Shown here: positions 21,756-33,867 of the stretch, in pieces
Layout of the letters: each line of letters starts with the position of its first letter
Numbering within the stretch: the stretch's first letter is position 1
Program-made: the position numbers and the translations under genes
Notes under the pieces: model-generated
The model's input: only the letters and a program-made list of their open reading frames with translations
What the model was told of the DNA's origin: nothing
Database searches by the model: none
Assembly: GCF_029784155.1 (NCBI RefSeq)
Contig: NC_073692.1
Location: 277,780,413-277,844,412, forward strand
DNA from: Uranotaenia lowii
Taxonomy: Eukaryota; Arthropoda; Insecta; Diptera; Culicidae
DNA length: 64,000 nt
Reading direction: 5' to 3'

Positions 21756-23980
21756 GGCACTCAAGGGACTGCACGCTTGTATTTTTATAGCCATTTTCGA
21801 GTTTCTTTTAACCTTCTATGGTTTTTTTTTTTTTCAAAAACGTCATAAATTGGTATTTTTGAACCAGAATGAAATGTTAAATTTCAAGCATGTTAAAAAG
21901 TTTTTGTGGAAACACAAAATAATGGTTTAAATTTCAATGATGGACTAACATTTTCGTTTTTCATTCGGGTCAGGTAATTTTCGTCAAAACAATGCTACGT
22001 TATCCTCTTGCAATTCGATAATTAGAAATGCGCCGTGATCGTTGGATTGCAGTGGAAAAATGTGCCGAATAAACCAATCGATAGGAACAAGGAAGATCCG
22101 GATATGGGAACCCAGTTTGAAAAAGAAAAGCTGAGGAAAAGGTGAGTTTTTTCATATACTATTGGAAATCTTCAGAAAATTTTGGCGATAAAAAAAGCGG
22201 GATAATATAAATTTCACAAAATTTATTTTAAACTGTTTCATTCATTTAAATACAAATTGTTTCCATTTTAACAGGTTCTTTCAAAACATCTAGACATGCG
22301 ATTTCAACTTCCGGAGTTACTGGGACGATCTGAAACAAGATCCGGAAATAGACCATCGGGAAATGGTGGATTGAAATTCAATTTTAATATTTTCCGAATC
22401 ACTTTGACTGCTCAAGAAGTATGTTTTTATTACAAAGCCGAGCAAGTAACCAGTAGCCTCCAAGAGAACCGGATTAGAAATTATTCCTGTCAAGTTGTAG
22501 GATCCCCCTGCCGTGAGAGTCTGCAGCATCATACGTGATCATACCTCAACTGAAGTTGTGAAATATCAATGGAAAAAGAAAATAATATTCTGTTAAAAGA
22601 TGCCTAGCTAACATGAAATCCTGCGATATACCCTCTTAAATGTTTGCTGGGTTGTTAATTATAATTCTATATCGTTTTAATTAAATAAAACAACAATGAC
22701 AAATTATTAATTTTAATACTTTTCAAAATACGAAATTATTCACGCAAAAATCAAAAGAAAGAATTTCGGTCCTTTTTCCAAAAACGGTTGTTTTTCAACC
22801 ATTTTCACATTTGAAGAACGTTTGAAAAATATCCATAATCCAAGTTCTCTTCAATATCTCATTTTTTGACTTTATCCATAAAAAAAACATTGGTAAGGTT
22901 TTTCAATTTTAAAGGAAAGATCTTAATTATTTGAATTCTGTAGTTCAGCCCTTATTCTTTCAACTTGGCAGTAATTGACTGGAATTTGACTTTATTTCAA
23001 TGTGAATTAAAATGAAAGAATCCCTGTCTTTTCGAATTGAAACTGTTAGTCAGATCAGTCGAACTCTCATCCATTCATGGTCCGAAGGTAACCAGTAAGG
23101 ACCACGCGCAATAGCTATAGATACCAGCCATTTCGGCAAAACTCTAGTGCCTGTCTAGCAGCTGTTCCAGCAAAAAGCAATAAAAGTCGAAAGGCAGATT
23201 CCAAACGGAACAAGGATATTGCCAGCTCATCGAAACCGCTTCTTTTCCTGCTTTCCCTGACGATGGGTGGGTGTTTCGATTGAAGTGAAACCTACTACAC
23301 CTTCATAGATTGGGCAGAATACTGGATCAATAAACTTCTGTTTGAATTTTACGCTACTGTTTCGGAATTTCTTTAGCGTGGTGCGTACAAACTTATGTTA
23401 CTGGTTACTTGTTTTTCCATGATGAATGAAGCGGTTGGAAGGGAAAGACGAACAAAGGAAGGGTTCGTTTTTTACAGAAAGGTAAAGTTCTCGACGAAAA
23501 CCGCTACCAAGTTAATGTTTGCTCATTTCAACAGGTTTATTGTACTGCTATTGACAGACGATCAATCGGAAGTACATGGAAGGTTGATAAATTGTTATTG
23601 TTTTTCCTGGAAATGGAAGCTTTGAAGCTGCTTCACGCAAAGAATATCCTACCAGAAATAGAGCAATCTAGGCAAATGCCGTGCTTTTACTTCGAACAAA
23701 AAAGTCTGATGAAAGAGCGTATGGGTTGGATCAGTTTCTAGCCTTCAATTCCGTGAAATTTGCGCTGTGCAACTCATGTACGTACACGCACTCCTACACG
23801 GACCAAATCTATGAAAATATACTTCACTTAGGTGGAAATGTCGGCAAAATCGGTTGGACATAGTTTACACCGCACGAGGATACAAACCTCGGATTTCCCT
23901 ATGTTTTTGAAACAATGCAAAAAAAAACTTGTTAAAACCAAAAAATGTTGAATGAAAATAGACCATTTTGTGTGATTTTT
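21756..23980. other. intergenic DNA with no assignable gene
   Basis: A possible GTGAGT...TTTTAACAG intron pair lies at 22142-22274, but the joined frame stops after five codons. The segment 23040-23640 is GC-richer and not visibly repetitive, with a forward frame at 23395-23625 that I do not recognise. Confidence 0.4.
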
Positions 23981-23984
23981 CTCG

Positions 23985-24671
23985 ACGAATCGAATTAATT
24001 TTGTTAGAGCCACCACACGTTCCGAAAATGGAGTTATAGCTGATATTATCGAATCGAATAAAGGATATTTGAGTCGCCGAACGTATTGAAGTAGTTATGA
24101 CTGTTTTCCCCCCAACTCCCCATCATTTTTTTTTTAATATTTCTGATTGGTTTCAGAATATTTCAGAATATTTCTGAAAAGACATGTTCGGAATTAAAAA
24201 TTATGAACCAAATGCGAATTTTCATAAGTAATTTTTTTTTTCGAGAAATTGAATCAAAGCTATTTGATCCACCGCACACATCGTAAAAGGAGTTATGGCT
24301 ATTTCTACCCTAAATTCTCCTACAGTTTTCTATTAATTCAGAAAATTCATGTTCATACTAAAAAATTTAAAACCTAGTGAGACTTGTCTTGCGTGATTAT
24401 TCCTTAAAAATCGAATGAAGATTGTTCGAACTACCGAACCAATCGGAAAATGGAGTATTGACTGGTTTTATTCTGAATTTCTTTACATTTTTCATGTAAT
24501 TCAGTAATAACTCCATTATCCGATGCATGTGGTGACTCAAAGAGCTTTCATTCGATCTTCGGAAAAAATCGCGCAATATAAGTCTGATTTGGTTTGAAAC
24601 TCTCAATTCCAAACAGGCATTTTTTGAAATATTTGAAAACTGTTGGGGAATTGATAGTGAAACAGCCATTA
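23985..24671. repeat. ~165-bp satellite-like repeat, inverted cluster
   Basis: Diverged monomers of a repeat whose landmark is a CCATAACTCCATTTTCCGA-like block followed by GCGTGYGGTGGCTC and AATCACAC. From 23985 to ~24470 they lie on the reverse strand (landmarks near 24022, 24280 and 24446); from ~24485 to 24671 they lie on the forward strand. The change of direction near 24480 makes a head-to-head arrangement. The forward monomer is cut at 24671 by a MITE and resumes at 25572. Confidence 0.65.
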
Positions 24672-25571
24672 GAGTAGGGTGGAATAAAAGTGCGACTTTT
24701 TTAAAATCAGATTTTAAGAAAATTTTGCAGTTGTTTTTGGAAAAAGAAATCAGAACAGCATTTGATTCCTTAGACTTTAACCTCTTTTTTTTTAAATTAC
24801 GAATTACGGATTGGATATCAGTAGTGAAAATTCCAAACTGATATCGAAACGTACTTTTACCTCACCCCATGGGGTAAAAGTTCGAATGATGTGAAAATAA
24901 AACAAAATTCCGCATGAGGTTGAGTCAAAAATCATGTTTTATCTTTGCTTAAAGCATCAGCTCCTGTATTCGCTTTTTATACAAATTTTATACAAGCTGC
25001 GCGAGTTCGGAGCTCTTCAGCAATTGTCCATATTTCACAAAATAACGAATTACGTCCATGTTTGTGCAATTTTTCGCCCGAACAGGTGTTAGTAGAAGCT
25101 TAAATATGTGCTGATGTTCTCAGTGCATTTTTAAAGAAATTAAACACTTTCCGTTAAGATTTACTTCAGTGGACCCTGTATATCATTCGAACTTTTGCCT
25201 CATTTGCGGTTCGTTCTTTTGTCTTTTCAAGATTTCTTATGATACACAGTTTATTGTGTAAAGCAGAAACACATCAATGACATTTTTTCCTCGGCGTACG
25301 ATAGTGATGAAAAAATAACTAAACAAACACTTTAACACTTTAATTGAACAAATGAATTTTGTTCGTTTAAACAGGTTTGCCGTTTCTTCAGATTTTACAT
25401 TATTTTTGCTAAAAACTAACTTTACCTAATTTTTCGGACTATTTTCAACCCAAACGAAAAAAATGTCTGGATGGAGGTGCTTCAAATAGTTATCAATCCA
25501 TGCAAGAGTTTTGAATTTTTCTGTTCTCGGTTTGTGATAATCTCAAAACGTACTTTAACCCCACCTTATTC
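24672..25571. mobile_element. 900-bp MITE with TA target duplication
   Basis: Ends GAGTAGGGTGGAATAAAAG (24672) and, inverted, GAATAAGGTGGGGTTAAAG (25571) agree at 17 of the first 23 positions. TA lies at 24670-24671 and 25572-25573. Removing the element joins AACAGCCATTA to CTCCATTCTCTGACACG, which restores a satellite monomer, so the boundaries are well supported. Inside is a palindrome, TTTTACCTCACCCCATGGGG, near 24857. No transposase. Confidence 0.7.
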
Positions 25572-25735
25572 TACTCCATTCTCTGACACGTGCAATGGGT
25601 CTCTCTATTTAATTCTATGGAAAAAATTAAACTAGATACCTCCCATTTGATAAAAAAAAAATTCTAGTTAGAACAAGCTTTATCAGAATAAATTCTAGCG
25701 TAACATCTGAAAAAGGCAAAACTGACAAATATAAA
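25572..25735 (+). repeat. satellite-like monomer, remainder after MITE
   Basis: Continues the monomer interrupted at 24671: CTCCATTCTCTGACACG, then a diverged GATACCTCCCATTTGAT and GAACAAGCTTTATCAGAA, as in the units at 33240-33340. Confidence 0.6.
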
Positions 25736-27000
25736 CAAATCGAGTTAACAGTGATTCCGGATGTAAGCGGTTGCATTTTTACTAATAAACTCGGTTTGAT
25801 CTAAAAATGAATTAAAACTTTCAAAAAATTTATAAAATTTAACTGGGCGAAACTTCCTGTTGATGCATTTTCGTTGGAACGTTAAGTTACGCAAATTCAA
25901 AATGGGGTTAGTTTTTTTTTTCGTGTAGGGCCAATAAGGATATATTGACAGTTCTACACGAACACCACTTTGGCAGGAGGCCTCAGCCCTAACCTCAAAC
26001 CATGGGAGAACAGAATCGATTTTTGAGAAGGGCGCACGATAAACGCGATTTCCCGGTACTAATATCGACAAATTCGCCCTGTGGAAAAGCGAACAGCTGT
26101 GTTCGTGTTTTGATTTTATTTGGGTGTTCAAGGGTGCCAAGTTCATTGACATTTGGATAATGATTTTATTTTTTTAATTGCATTGTTATTGAAAAATCTT
26201 TTCATGAGTACCGAGAATTTGCAACTTTCCCGTAGATTTCTATTCGAATGTGAAATTCAACACATCATTTATCTGAACGAAATAATAACTGTCTGTATCG
26301 CACACTTAAATGATGTAGCGATTAATGTGGATATGTTTCAAATAATCAGATCATGTAGGCGATTATTTTTAAAGTCAACATAGACGGGGCATTCATTAAT
26401 TTACTTGTTTGTACCTGTGAATGATTTTGCATTCGTTTAGAAGTTGGAAACAACTCTTGTTTAATCTACCAAGCAGTACATGAAAATTATTTCAGATGTT
26501 TTGAATCAACCTTGAAAATTCATTTGCGAAGGATGGCTTATCTTCATCCATTTAGAGACGACCCGTAATAAATTCAAACATTTAGCTGTTGATAGTTAAA
26601 CATTTTAAACAATTCAGAAATATTATGAGTTCAAAACAAGCAAATACTGATTCTTAAAAGCACCTAGCATCACTGGTGAGGCCACCAGCGATTCAATATT
26701 TGAGGTTATGGCTGAGGCCAATTTTTCGACAATACTATCGTCCGTATATACCCTTATAGGCGTAACTGAGTTGACCGTATGGTGTGAGACAAAACAGACT
26801 AATTATTTTTTTTTTCGTGTAGAACCGAAGGGCGAAACATTAAAATCAAAACAAAAACGACCGATAAATTGGACGAAATTTGCAGGCACAACTGGAATCG
26901 AAAACAAACAAAAAAAACACGAAACTTGAAAATATTTGAATTTTTGTCAAAAAAATAAAGTTCTTAAAAACCAACGAACAATAAGTTCTTTTTTTTTTCT
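25736..27000. other. AT-rich DNA, no gene seen
   Basis: A reverse frame at 25745-26152 (135 codons) has no motif I recognise and unremarkable composition. Two short T runs ending TCGTGTAG (25920 and 26813) hint at a small repeated piece. Nothing firm. Confidence 0.45.
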
Positions 27001-27002
27001 TG

Positions 27003-27147
27003 GGGCTTGTGATATAGCTCAGTTGGCAAGTCTGTTGCCTCCTGAGCCGATGTCCGCGAGTTCGAGCCCAAGACTAAACTTCGAACACATTTGTACCGGA
27101 TAAGTTTTTCAATAACGATCCGCCAACTGCAACGTTGATAAAGTCGC
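27003..27147 (+). repeat. tRNA-derived SINE, copy 1
   Basis: Contains an RNA polymerase III A box (TAGCTCAGTTGG, 27015-27026) and B box (GAGTTCGAGCCC, 27058-27069), as in a tRNA. There is no cloverleaf acceptor or CCA end, so it is not a tRNA gene. The body that follows (CACATTTGTACCGGATAAG, GCCAACTGCAACGTTGAT) recurs in the copy at 45880-45998, which shows it is a dispersed SINE. Confidence 0.8.
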
Positions 27148-27214
27148 GAATGCCATAAAGATGGCATTTCGCCCTCATGAAATGTTACGCTAGAACTGAA
27201 AAATTCTAGAAAAT

Positions 27215-27375
27215 TGATGGTAAAATAGCCATACCTTCAGTTTCTGATGCGTGCTCAAGTAGCCTTAAATCGATTTCTAGGAAAAAATCACACATGGTAG
27301 GTTTTATTTAGTTCAAAATTTTCAAGTTCGAACATGTCTGAATTTATTGAAAAATTATTGGCTATTGCGGATTAG
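27215..27375 (+). repeat. isolated satellite-like monomer
   Basis: One unit of the ~165-bp repeat: ATAGCCATACCTTCAGTTTC, GATGCGTGCTCAAGTAG, AAAAAATCACACATGG and TTCAAAATTTTCAAGTTCGA are in the same order as in 33065-33640. Confidence 0.65.
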
Positions 27376-28125
27376 GGAGATCGCAGCAATCCTTGCTCGA
27401 GACCGGACGTTGTTTTTTGTCGCTGCGTTTTTTTGTCGTTTTCGTGTCTCGTGGTAGAAAATATGAAGAAATACAAATATGTGATTGTTAATTCTGGTTT
27501 AATATAAATGTTTATTGTTTTACTTTAAAATGGAGTTTTGAAGAAAAATGTGTGTACAGTCCAGTCCTGAGATTATACAAGTGAAATTGAAGTGTTCCAT
27601 CAAAAATTTTTATCGTTTTACGATCTTCTGGATTGTTTTCCCGTCGAGCATTAATTGTCCCTATTGGAAACCGCCGGAAAAGTGTTAAATTGTGGTTCTA
27701 TTAACAAGCCTTTGGAAATCAAGTATACATAATTAGGATTGAAGTGTACACTGGCTGGTGATCCAGAGTCGTTGCTTAAAACAGGCAACCGCCTTTGAAT
27801 TTGAAATCGAGGAAGTGCAAGTTTTCATTAACAAAAGGGTGGTTTGGAAAACCAACAAAATTTATTTGGAAAAGTGATTGTATGGTGGCATTAAACAGTT
27901 GTTCCCGAGATACTGTGGAGGAGAGGGGTGAATCGCGCTAAATGTTCTGTCTACTCCATGGACAACGGATGAACTACTCCATGGACAACGGATGAAGATT
28001 TATTTTTACTATCGGTCAAACTGCGACCGAAAATGAAGAATTTCCTGATTGCTGCGATTTTTTTTTGGATAATTAAAAAAGGAGTAGTTCTGCTGCCCAC
28101 GGGAATGGAGTTGTAAAAGTTTCCG
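27376..28125. other. intergenic DNA, no gene seen
   Basis: No frame of note. A 21-base phrase around ACTCCATGGACAACGGATGA is repeated in tandem twice at 27953-27993. Confidence 0.5.
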
Positions 28126-28129
28126 TTAA

Positions 28130-31100
28130 CCTTCCAAAGTCGTTCGGGTCAATATGACCCGAAGCGCACATTCAAATCATCATAACTCTTCGAGAAAAAA
28201 TCGCAAAAATTTGATTTTAAAAACCTCCCTGGGGAATCACGAAATATACAATCTGTAGTACCAGGCAGCTTCCTGTTACCACCGGAAGTGCTCCCTCAAA
28301 AAAATCCGTAATTAGGCTGTTCGGGTCTATATGACCCGAGAGTTTGTGTAAGTTCCCCTGGCCGCAAATATTGACCGATTTCGATGAATTTTAATTCATT
28401 GTATAGATAATTTATTCTAGTTTCTTAATGTTGAAAAAATAAGTCAAAATATTTTACGAGATCACCTGTAGTTGCTTCCGAATGAAAAAAGTCCCGAAAA
28501 AGAGCTCTTTTTAAATTGCTTATAACTTGTGACAGGTTCCAAATATTGCGCTGGTTTTATAATATTTGTAATTGTCAAGAATAAATCTATCCATGGATGT
28601 ATGAGTTTTTGGTGGTCTAAAGGAAGTTTTGGCCGCTATCCCGGAACTTCCGGTAGAAAAAATTCTTACTTCAAAAAAGTCACCCAATTTTGGCTTTGCA
28701 TTGCTGTATCTCGCTTACTAATGAACCGATTCTCTAAATTCAAATTTTTGTTTTTTTTTCGTTAACTTTATTATTATTTTTGTAGAACATAGTTGGTTCC
28801 TCAAAAATCTCAGTTGTTCAGTATATTTTAATGAAACTCACATCTTTTTTGTCATTTTTCAATCTCCCCCTTGTGTCGGTGGATTTACGGGATTTTGAAA
28901 GCGTGATTTCTCTAAAATTTAAACTCGAATTGGTCACTTTTTATATACCTAGAGATTCATTAGAATCTCCTCTTTCGATTGACATACTTTTTCTGTAGTG
29001 TTTTGAAAATTTGTAGCAACGTTTTTCGAATTTACTGAAAGCTGCCAGATTTCAACCAGTTTGGTCCACGTTTTCAGCAGGTTGGTGTACAAATCTCGCA
29101 CCCCTCACATAGCCGCGGGAGTAAAAAATCCTTTAGCTCTCTTTTTGTCGCTAACCAAATTTACCACCCAACCCAGCAGCAGGAGGAACTGCCGTCTCTC
29201 CGCGTAGTTTGTTGATTGATTGTGCTGATGCTGATAACGAAATGAATGTTTTATTGTTGTAGGTATTGATTGAATCTTTTTTGATATTTTCTATTAAAAA
29301 TATTTTAATGGAAGGGCAACATTTCTAAAGTTCACGTCCATGATTTCAAATTCAGATTCAGATTGCAGATTTCAGATTTTAGATTTCAGATTCAGAATTC
29401 AGATTTTAGATCCAGATTTCAGATTCAGATTTCAGATTCAGATTTCAGATTCAGATTTCAGATTCAGATTTCAGATTCAGATTTCAGATTCAGATTTCAG
29501 ATTCAGATTTCAGATTCAGATTTCAGATTCAGATTTCAGATTCAGATTTCAGATTCAGATTTCAGATTCAGATTTCAGATTCAGATTTCAGATTCAGATT
29601 TCAGATTCAGATTTCAGATTCAGATTTCAGATTCAGATTTCAGATTCAGATTTCAGATTCAGATTTCAGATTCAGATTTCAGATTCAGATTTCAGATTCA
29701 GATTTCAGATTCAGATTTCAGATTCAGATTTCAGATTCAGATTTCAGATTCAGATTTCAGATTCAGATTTCAGATTCAGATTTCAGATTCAGATTTCAGA
29801 TTCAGATTTCAGATTCAGATTTCAGATTCAGATTTCAGATTCAGATTTCAGATTCAGATATCAGATTTCGGATTTCAGATTCCGATTTCAGATTCCGATT
29901 TCTGATTGAAGTTTCTGATTAAAATTTCAAAATATTTGTTACTTAAAACATCAATATTGTTTTTCCTACAGAAGACACTGCTTGAAGTAAAAGAAAAGAA
30001 CCATGATAACATTCAAAACAAATGTAACACTGAAGAATTCTAATGATAAAATATCTTAAAAGATTCAAGAAGCTTATTTCAATTTGGAGAAATAATCTTT
30101 CTTTATTTTAAAATCAAAACATTTACTAACCAAAGAGGTATCTTTCTTTCTTTTTGGATTTGTCGAAAACGACTGGCTAAAACCCAAAGAGGTATCAGCA
30201 TCAGCACAATCAATCAACAAACCACGCGGCGAGACGGCAGTTCCTCCTGCTGCTGGGTTGGGTGGTAAATTTGGTGAGCGACAAAAAGAGAGCTAAAGGA
30301 TTTTTTACTCCCGCGGCTATGTGAGGGGTGCGAGATTTGTACACCAACCTGCTGAAAACGTGGACCAAACTGGTTGAAATCTGGCAGCTTTCAGTAAATT
30401 CGAAAAACGTTGCTACAAATTTTCAAAACACTACAGAAAAAGTATGTTAATCGAAAGAGGAGATTCTAATGAATCTCTAGGTATATAAAAAGTGACCAAT
30501 TCGAGTTTAAATTTTAGAGAAATCACGCTATCAAAATCCCGTAAACCCACCGACACGAGGGGGAGATTGAAAAATGACAAAAAAGATGTGAGTTTCATTA
30601 AAATATACTGAACAACTGAGATTTTTGAGGAACCAACTATGTTCTACAAAAATAATAATAAAGTTAACGAAAAAAAACAAAAATTTGAATTTAGAGAATC
30701 GGTTCATTAATAAGTGAGATACAGCAATGCAAAGCCAAAATTGGGTGACTTTTTTGAAGTAAGAATTTTTTCTACCGGAAGTTCCGGGATAGCGGCCAAA
30801 ACTTCCTTTGGACCACCAAAAACTCATACATCCATGGATAGATTTATTCTTGACAATTCCAAATATTATAAAACCAGCGCAATATTTGGAACCTGTCACA
30901 AGTTATAAGCAATTTAAAAAGAGCTCTTTTTCGGGACTTTTTTCATTCGGAAGCAACTACAGGTGATCTCGTAAAATATTTCGACTTGTTTTTTCAACAT
31001 TAAGAAACTAGAATAAATTATCTATACAATGAATTAAAATTCATCGAAATCGGTCAATATTTGCGGCCAGGAGAACGTACGTAAACTACAGGTCAAATTT

Positions 31101-31146
31101 ATCTAAAATAGATTTGTACGGAAATTTTGCGAACGGCTTTGGAAGG
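28130..31146. mobile_element. 3-kb TTAA-flanked foldback element (piggyBac-type ends)
   Basis: Starts CCTTCCAAAGTCGTTCG at 28130 and ends with the inverted CGAACGGCTTTGGAAGG at 31146; both sides carry TTAA (28126-28129 and 31147-31150). Inside, two ~879-bp arms (28357-29235 and 30194-31071) are nearly identical inverted copies. The loop contains a 13-bp minisatellite. The left outer part (28146-28338) also holds two short palindromes, CGGGTCAATATGACCCG and CGGGTCTATATGACCCG, that are missing on the right. The arms encode no recognised transposase, so it is non-autonomous. Confidence 0.8.
29400..29870. repeat. 13-bp minisatellite in the foldback loop
   Basis: About 35 head-to-tail copies of CAGATTTCAGATT with few changes, fraying at both edges. 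Because 13 is not a multiple of 3 and the unit has no stop in any frame on this strand, it gives long Asp-Phe-Arg-Gln-Ile frames with a 13-residue period. These are artefacts of the repeat. Confidence 0.95.
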
Positions 31147-31150
31147 TTAA

Positions 31151-31788
31151 TAATCTTCAGCGGGAATAATAGAAGCTAAGTATAATTTTAACGATGTCCT
31201 ATGTTTTTTATTAGTATAATGATTTTGAATTATTTGAATATATTTGAATTTTTAACATCGGTTATAGTATCACATCTGATTGTAAGTCAATAAAACCATT
31301 CGAGTTATTAACAGAACTCGAAAGGTTTTGTTTTCCTCCTAATGTGTTCCTCTGTTCTTTTTCTTTTCAAGAGCGAGTAAAGGCGCTATATCCTTGGTCA
31401 ATGACCAGAAATAAGAGTGCACAAAAATCCAAAATTGTAAAAAATTTAGATTTGAAAATTGTACTTTAAGAAAGAAATTACAAGATTTATACGCTAATGA
31501 TATTAGATTCTCAAACACAATTAGACCCTCATGTTTTGTGATTTTTGTGAACAAAATAACTTATTTTCAGCCGCCGAAGAATGATCAGAGCCATATCTAC
31601 TTTTGTTATCAACAAGGAGCACTTTTTAGCGTGCTTCCAACGCATTGCCCCTCGGAGCGTATGGTACTGGTGGTCCACGCTTCTTCTTTTTCTTTGTTCC
31701 CGACGTCTCTGCGTTCTCTGCTCCACAGTAGGCCCGGCCGGTTTATGTTTTCTATTATTTTAATGTTTTTATGTTTAAATAATGGAAA
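31151..31788. other. intergenic DNA, no gene seen
   Basis: Lies between the foldback element and the hAT-type element. No frame with recognisable motifs. Confidence 0.5.
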
Positions 31789-31796
31789 GTATGAAC

Positions 31797-32935
31797 TAGA
31801 GATGTACCGAATAGTGGTATTCGGCGAACGGCCGAATACCGAATATTGACCTTTTCAACTATTCGGCCAAACGAATATTCGGCCGAATATTCGGCCGAAT
31901 ATTCGGTTGAATATTCTGTTGGGTTTTCAATAGAAATACTTCTTTTTCTACAGCTATTTCTAATAGAAATCTTTATGTCCGTCATGTTTTTAAGTCGATT
32001 ATTTCCAACCAGATGTATCAAATCTTTTTAAGTAGAGGTCTCTTTGATTTTAAAATGTCACCATCATTTGAAAGGACATCAGATAACTTGTCCTTTCTAA
32101 GACGTTTATCTCAAAAGAGATTGGATTCCAGTGAAATCTGGGACATAACATGTCAAAACAGGTGTCGAGCTATTTTAAATTGCTTTTTTTTTATGTCGAA
32201 TTAGATGAATGTCTAAATATTGCTAAATTTCATCAAAATAGTTGCCAAAAAGAACGATGATCTTTAATCTTAGGCATACAATATTTTCAACGACACGTAT
32301 CCACACGGCCGGGTCTTAACCATTTTATTAAAAAAATGTAAAAAAGAAGGGAAAATCTGAACAGGATCTATGCATTATTCTCAAACACACAAGAGAAAAA
32401 AAAATTACTTGAAATTTAAAGTATTCATCGAATTACAACAGCAGTGTTCACATTGTATCTAACGAATAAATTAACTCCAAAAAATCGTTTAGTAACAGAA
32501 AATTTAAAAATTTTCAAAAAGATTTTTGATTTTTTTAAATTTGATTTAGCATAAAATCTGAATAAACCTGGGCTTTTCTCGAATTCTTTATTAAGTTTAT
32601 GGGCAAGCCTGGATGTATCAAGAAAATTTGAAATAAACGATAATAAAATTATGCAGCTATCAACACTAAAAATACACGTAGATATTCATCTTAAGTGTTT
32701 AACTGAAACCATACATTTTTGATGATTTCAAAGGTTTTTGAACATTACTTCTGAATATTTAATAAAGTAACCAACAACAGTTGAAAAAAATTTAAAACAT
32801 AAATATTCGGCCTATTCGGCCTATTCGGCCGAATACCTTGCTCAACTATTCGGTGAGCCGAATATTCGGCTTAACGGTTTTTTGGCGATATTCGGCGCCG
32901 AATATTCGGCCGACCGAATATTCGGTACATCTCTA
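31797..32935. mobile_element. non-autonomous hAT-type element
   Basis: Ends TAGAGATGTACCGAATA (31797) and TATTCGGTACATCTCTA (32935) are perfect inverted repeats of the hAT type, and the 8-bp duplication GTATGAAC is exact on both sides (31789-31796 and 32936-32943). Near both ends are repeated ATTCGGCCGAAT palindromes (31860-31910 and 32800-32925), as expected for subterminal transposase-binding repeats. At 1139 bp it has no transposase. Confidence 0.9.
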
Positions 32936-33064
32936 GTATGAACAAAGACAAGAAGAATAATAACAATCTTTTATTATTCTCCGGGATCAGACATAAGTTC
33001 TGGCTGTGGAAGTATGATTAGTGATTAGTGATTAGTGAAATGTGAAAGTGGCTATTGAGGATTA

Positions 33065-33640
33065 GCACAGCCATAGCTCAACGGTGGATCAAAAAACCTT
33101 TTTAATTCCTCAAAAAAAAAAAAAATCACAAAATATATGTCTCATTTGGATTATAATTTTCAAGTCCAAACATGCTATTTAGAAAAAAGTAGCGCAATGG
33201 AGGGAAAATAAGCAATAACTCCATTTTCCGATGGGTGCAGTGGCTCAAACAGCCTTTATTCAATTCTACAGAAAATAATCATACTTGATAAATCTCATTT
33301 TCTCAAAAATCTTCCTGTTCGAACAAGCTTTTTCTGAACTATGTTAAAAATGTTAGGAAATTGGGGGTAAAACGGCCATTACTTCAGTTTTCGATGCAGT
33401 AGGGCGGTAGCTCAAACAGCTTTTATTCGATTCCTCAAAAACCCACACAAGAAAAGTCTCATTTGGTTCAAAATTTTCAAGTCCAAACATGTGTTTTTCT
33501 GAATAAATTTAAAAATTTTGGGGAATTGAGGGCGACAACAGCTATATCTCCATCTTCCGATGCGTGCGGTGCCTGCATTTGATTTCTTGATAAAAATCAC
33601 ACAAAAAGGTGGATTTTTTATTAAAAAAATGTCCATCTAT
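33065..33640 (+). repeat. tandem ~165-bp satellite-like repeat, about 3.5 units
   Basis: The TTTTCCGATG-type landmark recurs near 33224, 33388 and 33552, a spacing of ~165 bp. Units share CCATAACTCCATTTTCCGAT, GGCTCAAACAGC, AATCACACAA and TCTCATTTGGTTCAAAATTT with moderate divergence. Only here is the family clearly in direct tandem. Confidence 0.75.
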
Positions 33641-33867
33641 TTTCGCTAAAAATCGGATCCAAAAAATATTGATATTCGTTATTCTATATTTCAGAATCCA
33701 CTGATTCGAATCCTTCAAACTCAGTATCTTTGTATTACCGTTACAGTTTCTTTATTAAATTTTGACTTATGTTTCTATATGTAGCTCATCCGCGACAAGC
33801 AAAAAACGAGATATCTCATATTTGGTCCACAATGCGTTAACGATTTTTAATTGTTGTTTTTTTTTAT

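Noticed and set aside
22083..22310. Possible intron (GTGAGT at 22142, TTTTAACAG ending at 22274)
   Set aside because: The joined frame meets a stop five codons after the acceptor and no protein family is recognised.
25745..26152. 135-codon reverse frame
   Set aside because: No domain, start context or splice support; length is within what AT-rich DNA can give by chance.
27003..27076. Possible tRNA gene
   Set aside because: A and B boxes are present but the acceptor and anticodon stems do not fold, and the downstream body recurs at 45880; it is a SINE.
29340..29909. Two overlapping forward frames of 180-189 codons rich in Asp, Phe, Arg and Gln
   Set aside because: Artefact of the 13-bp minisatellite; the protein has a 13-residue period in any frame.
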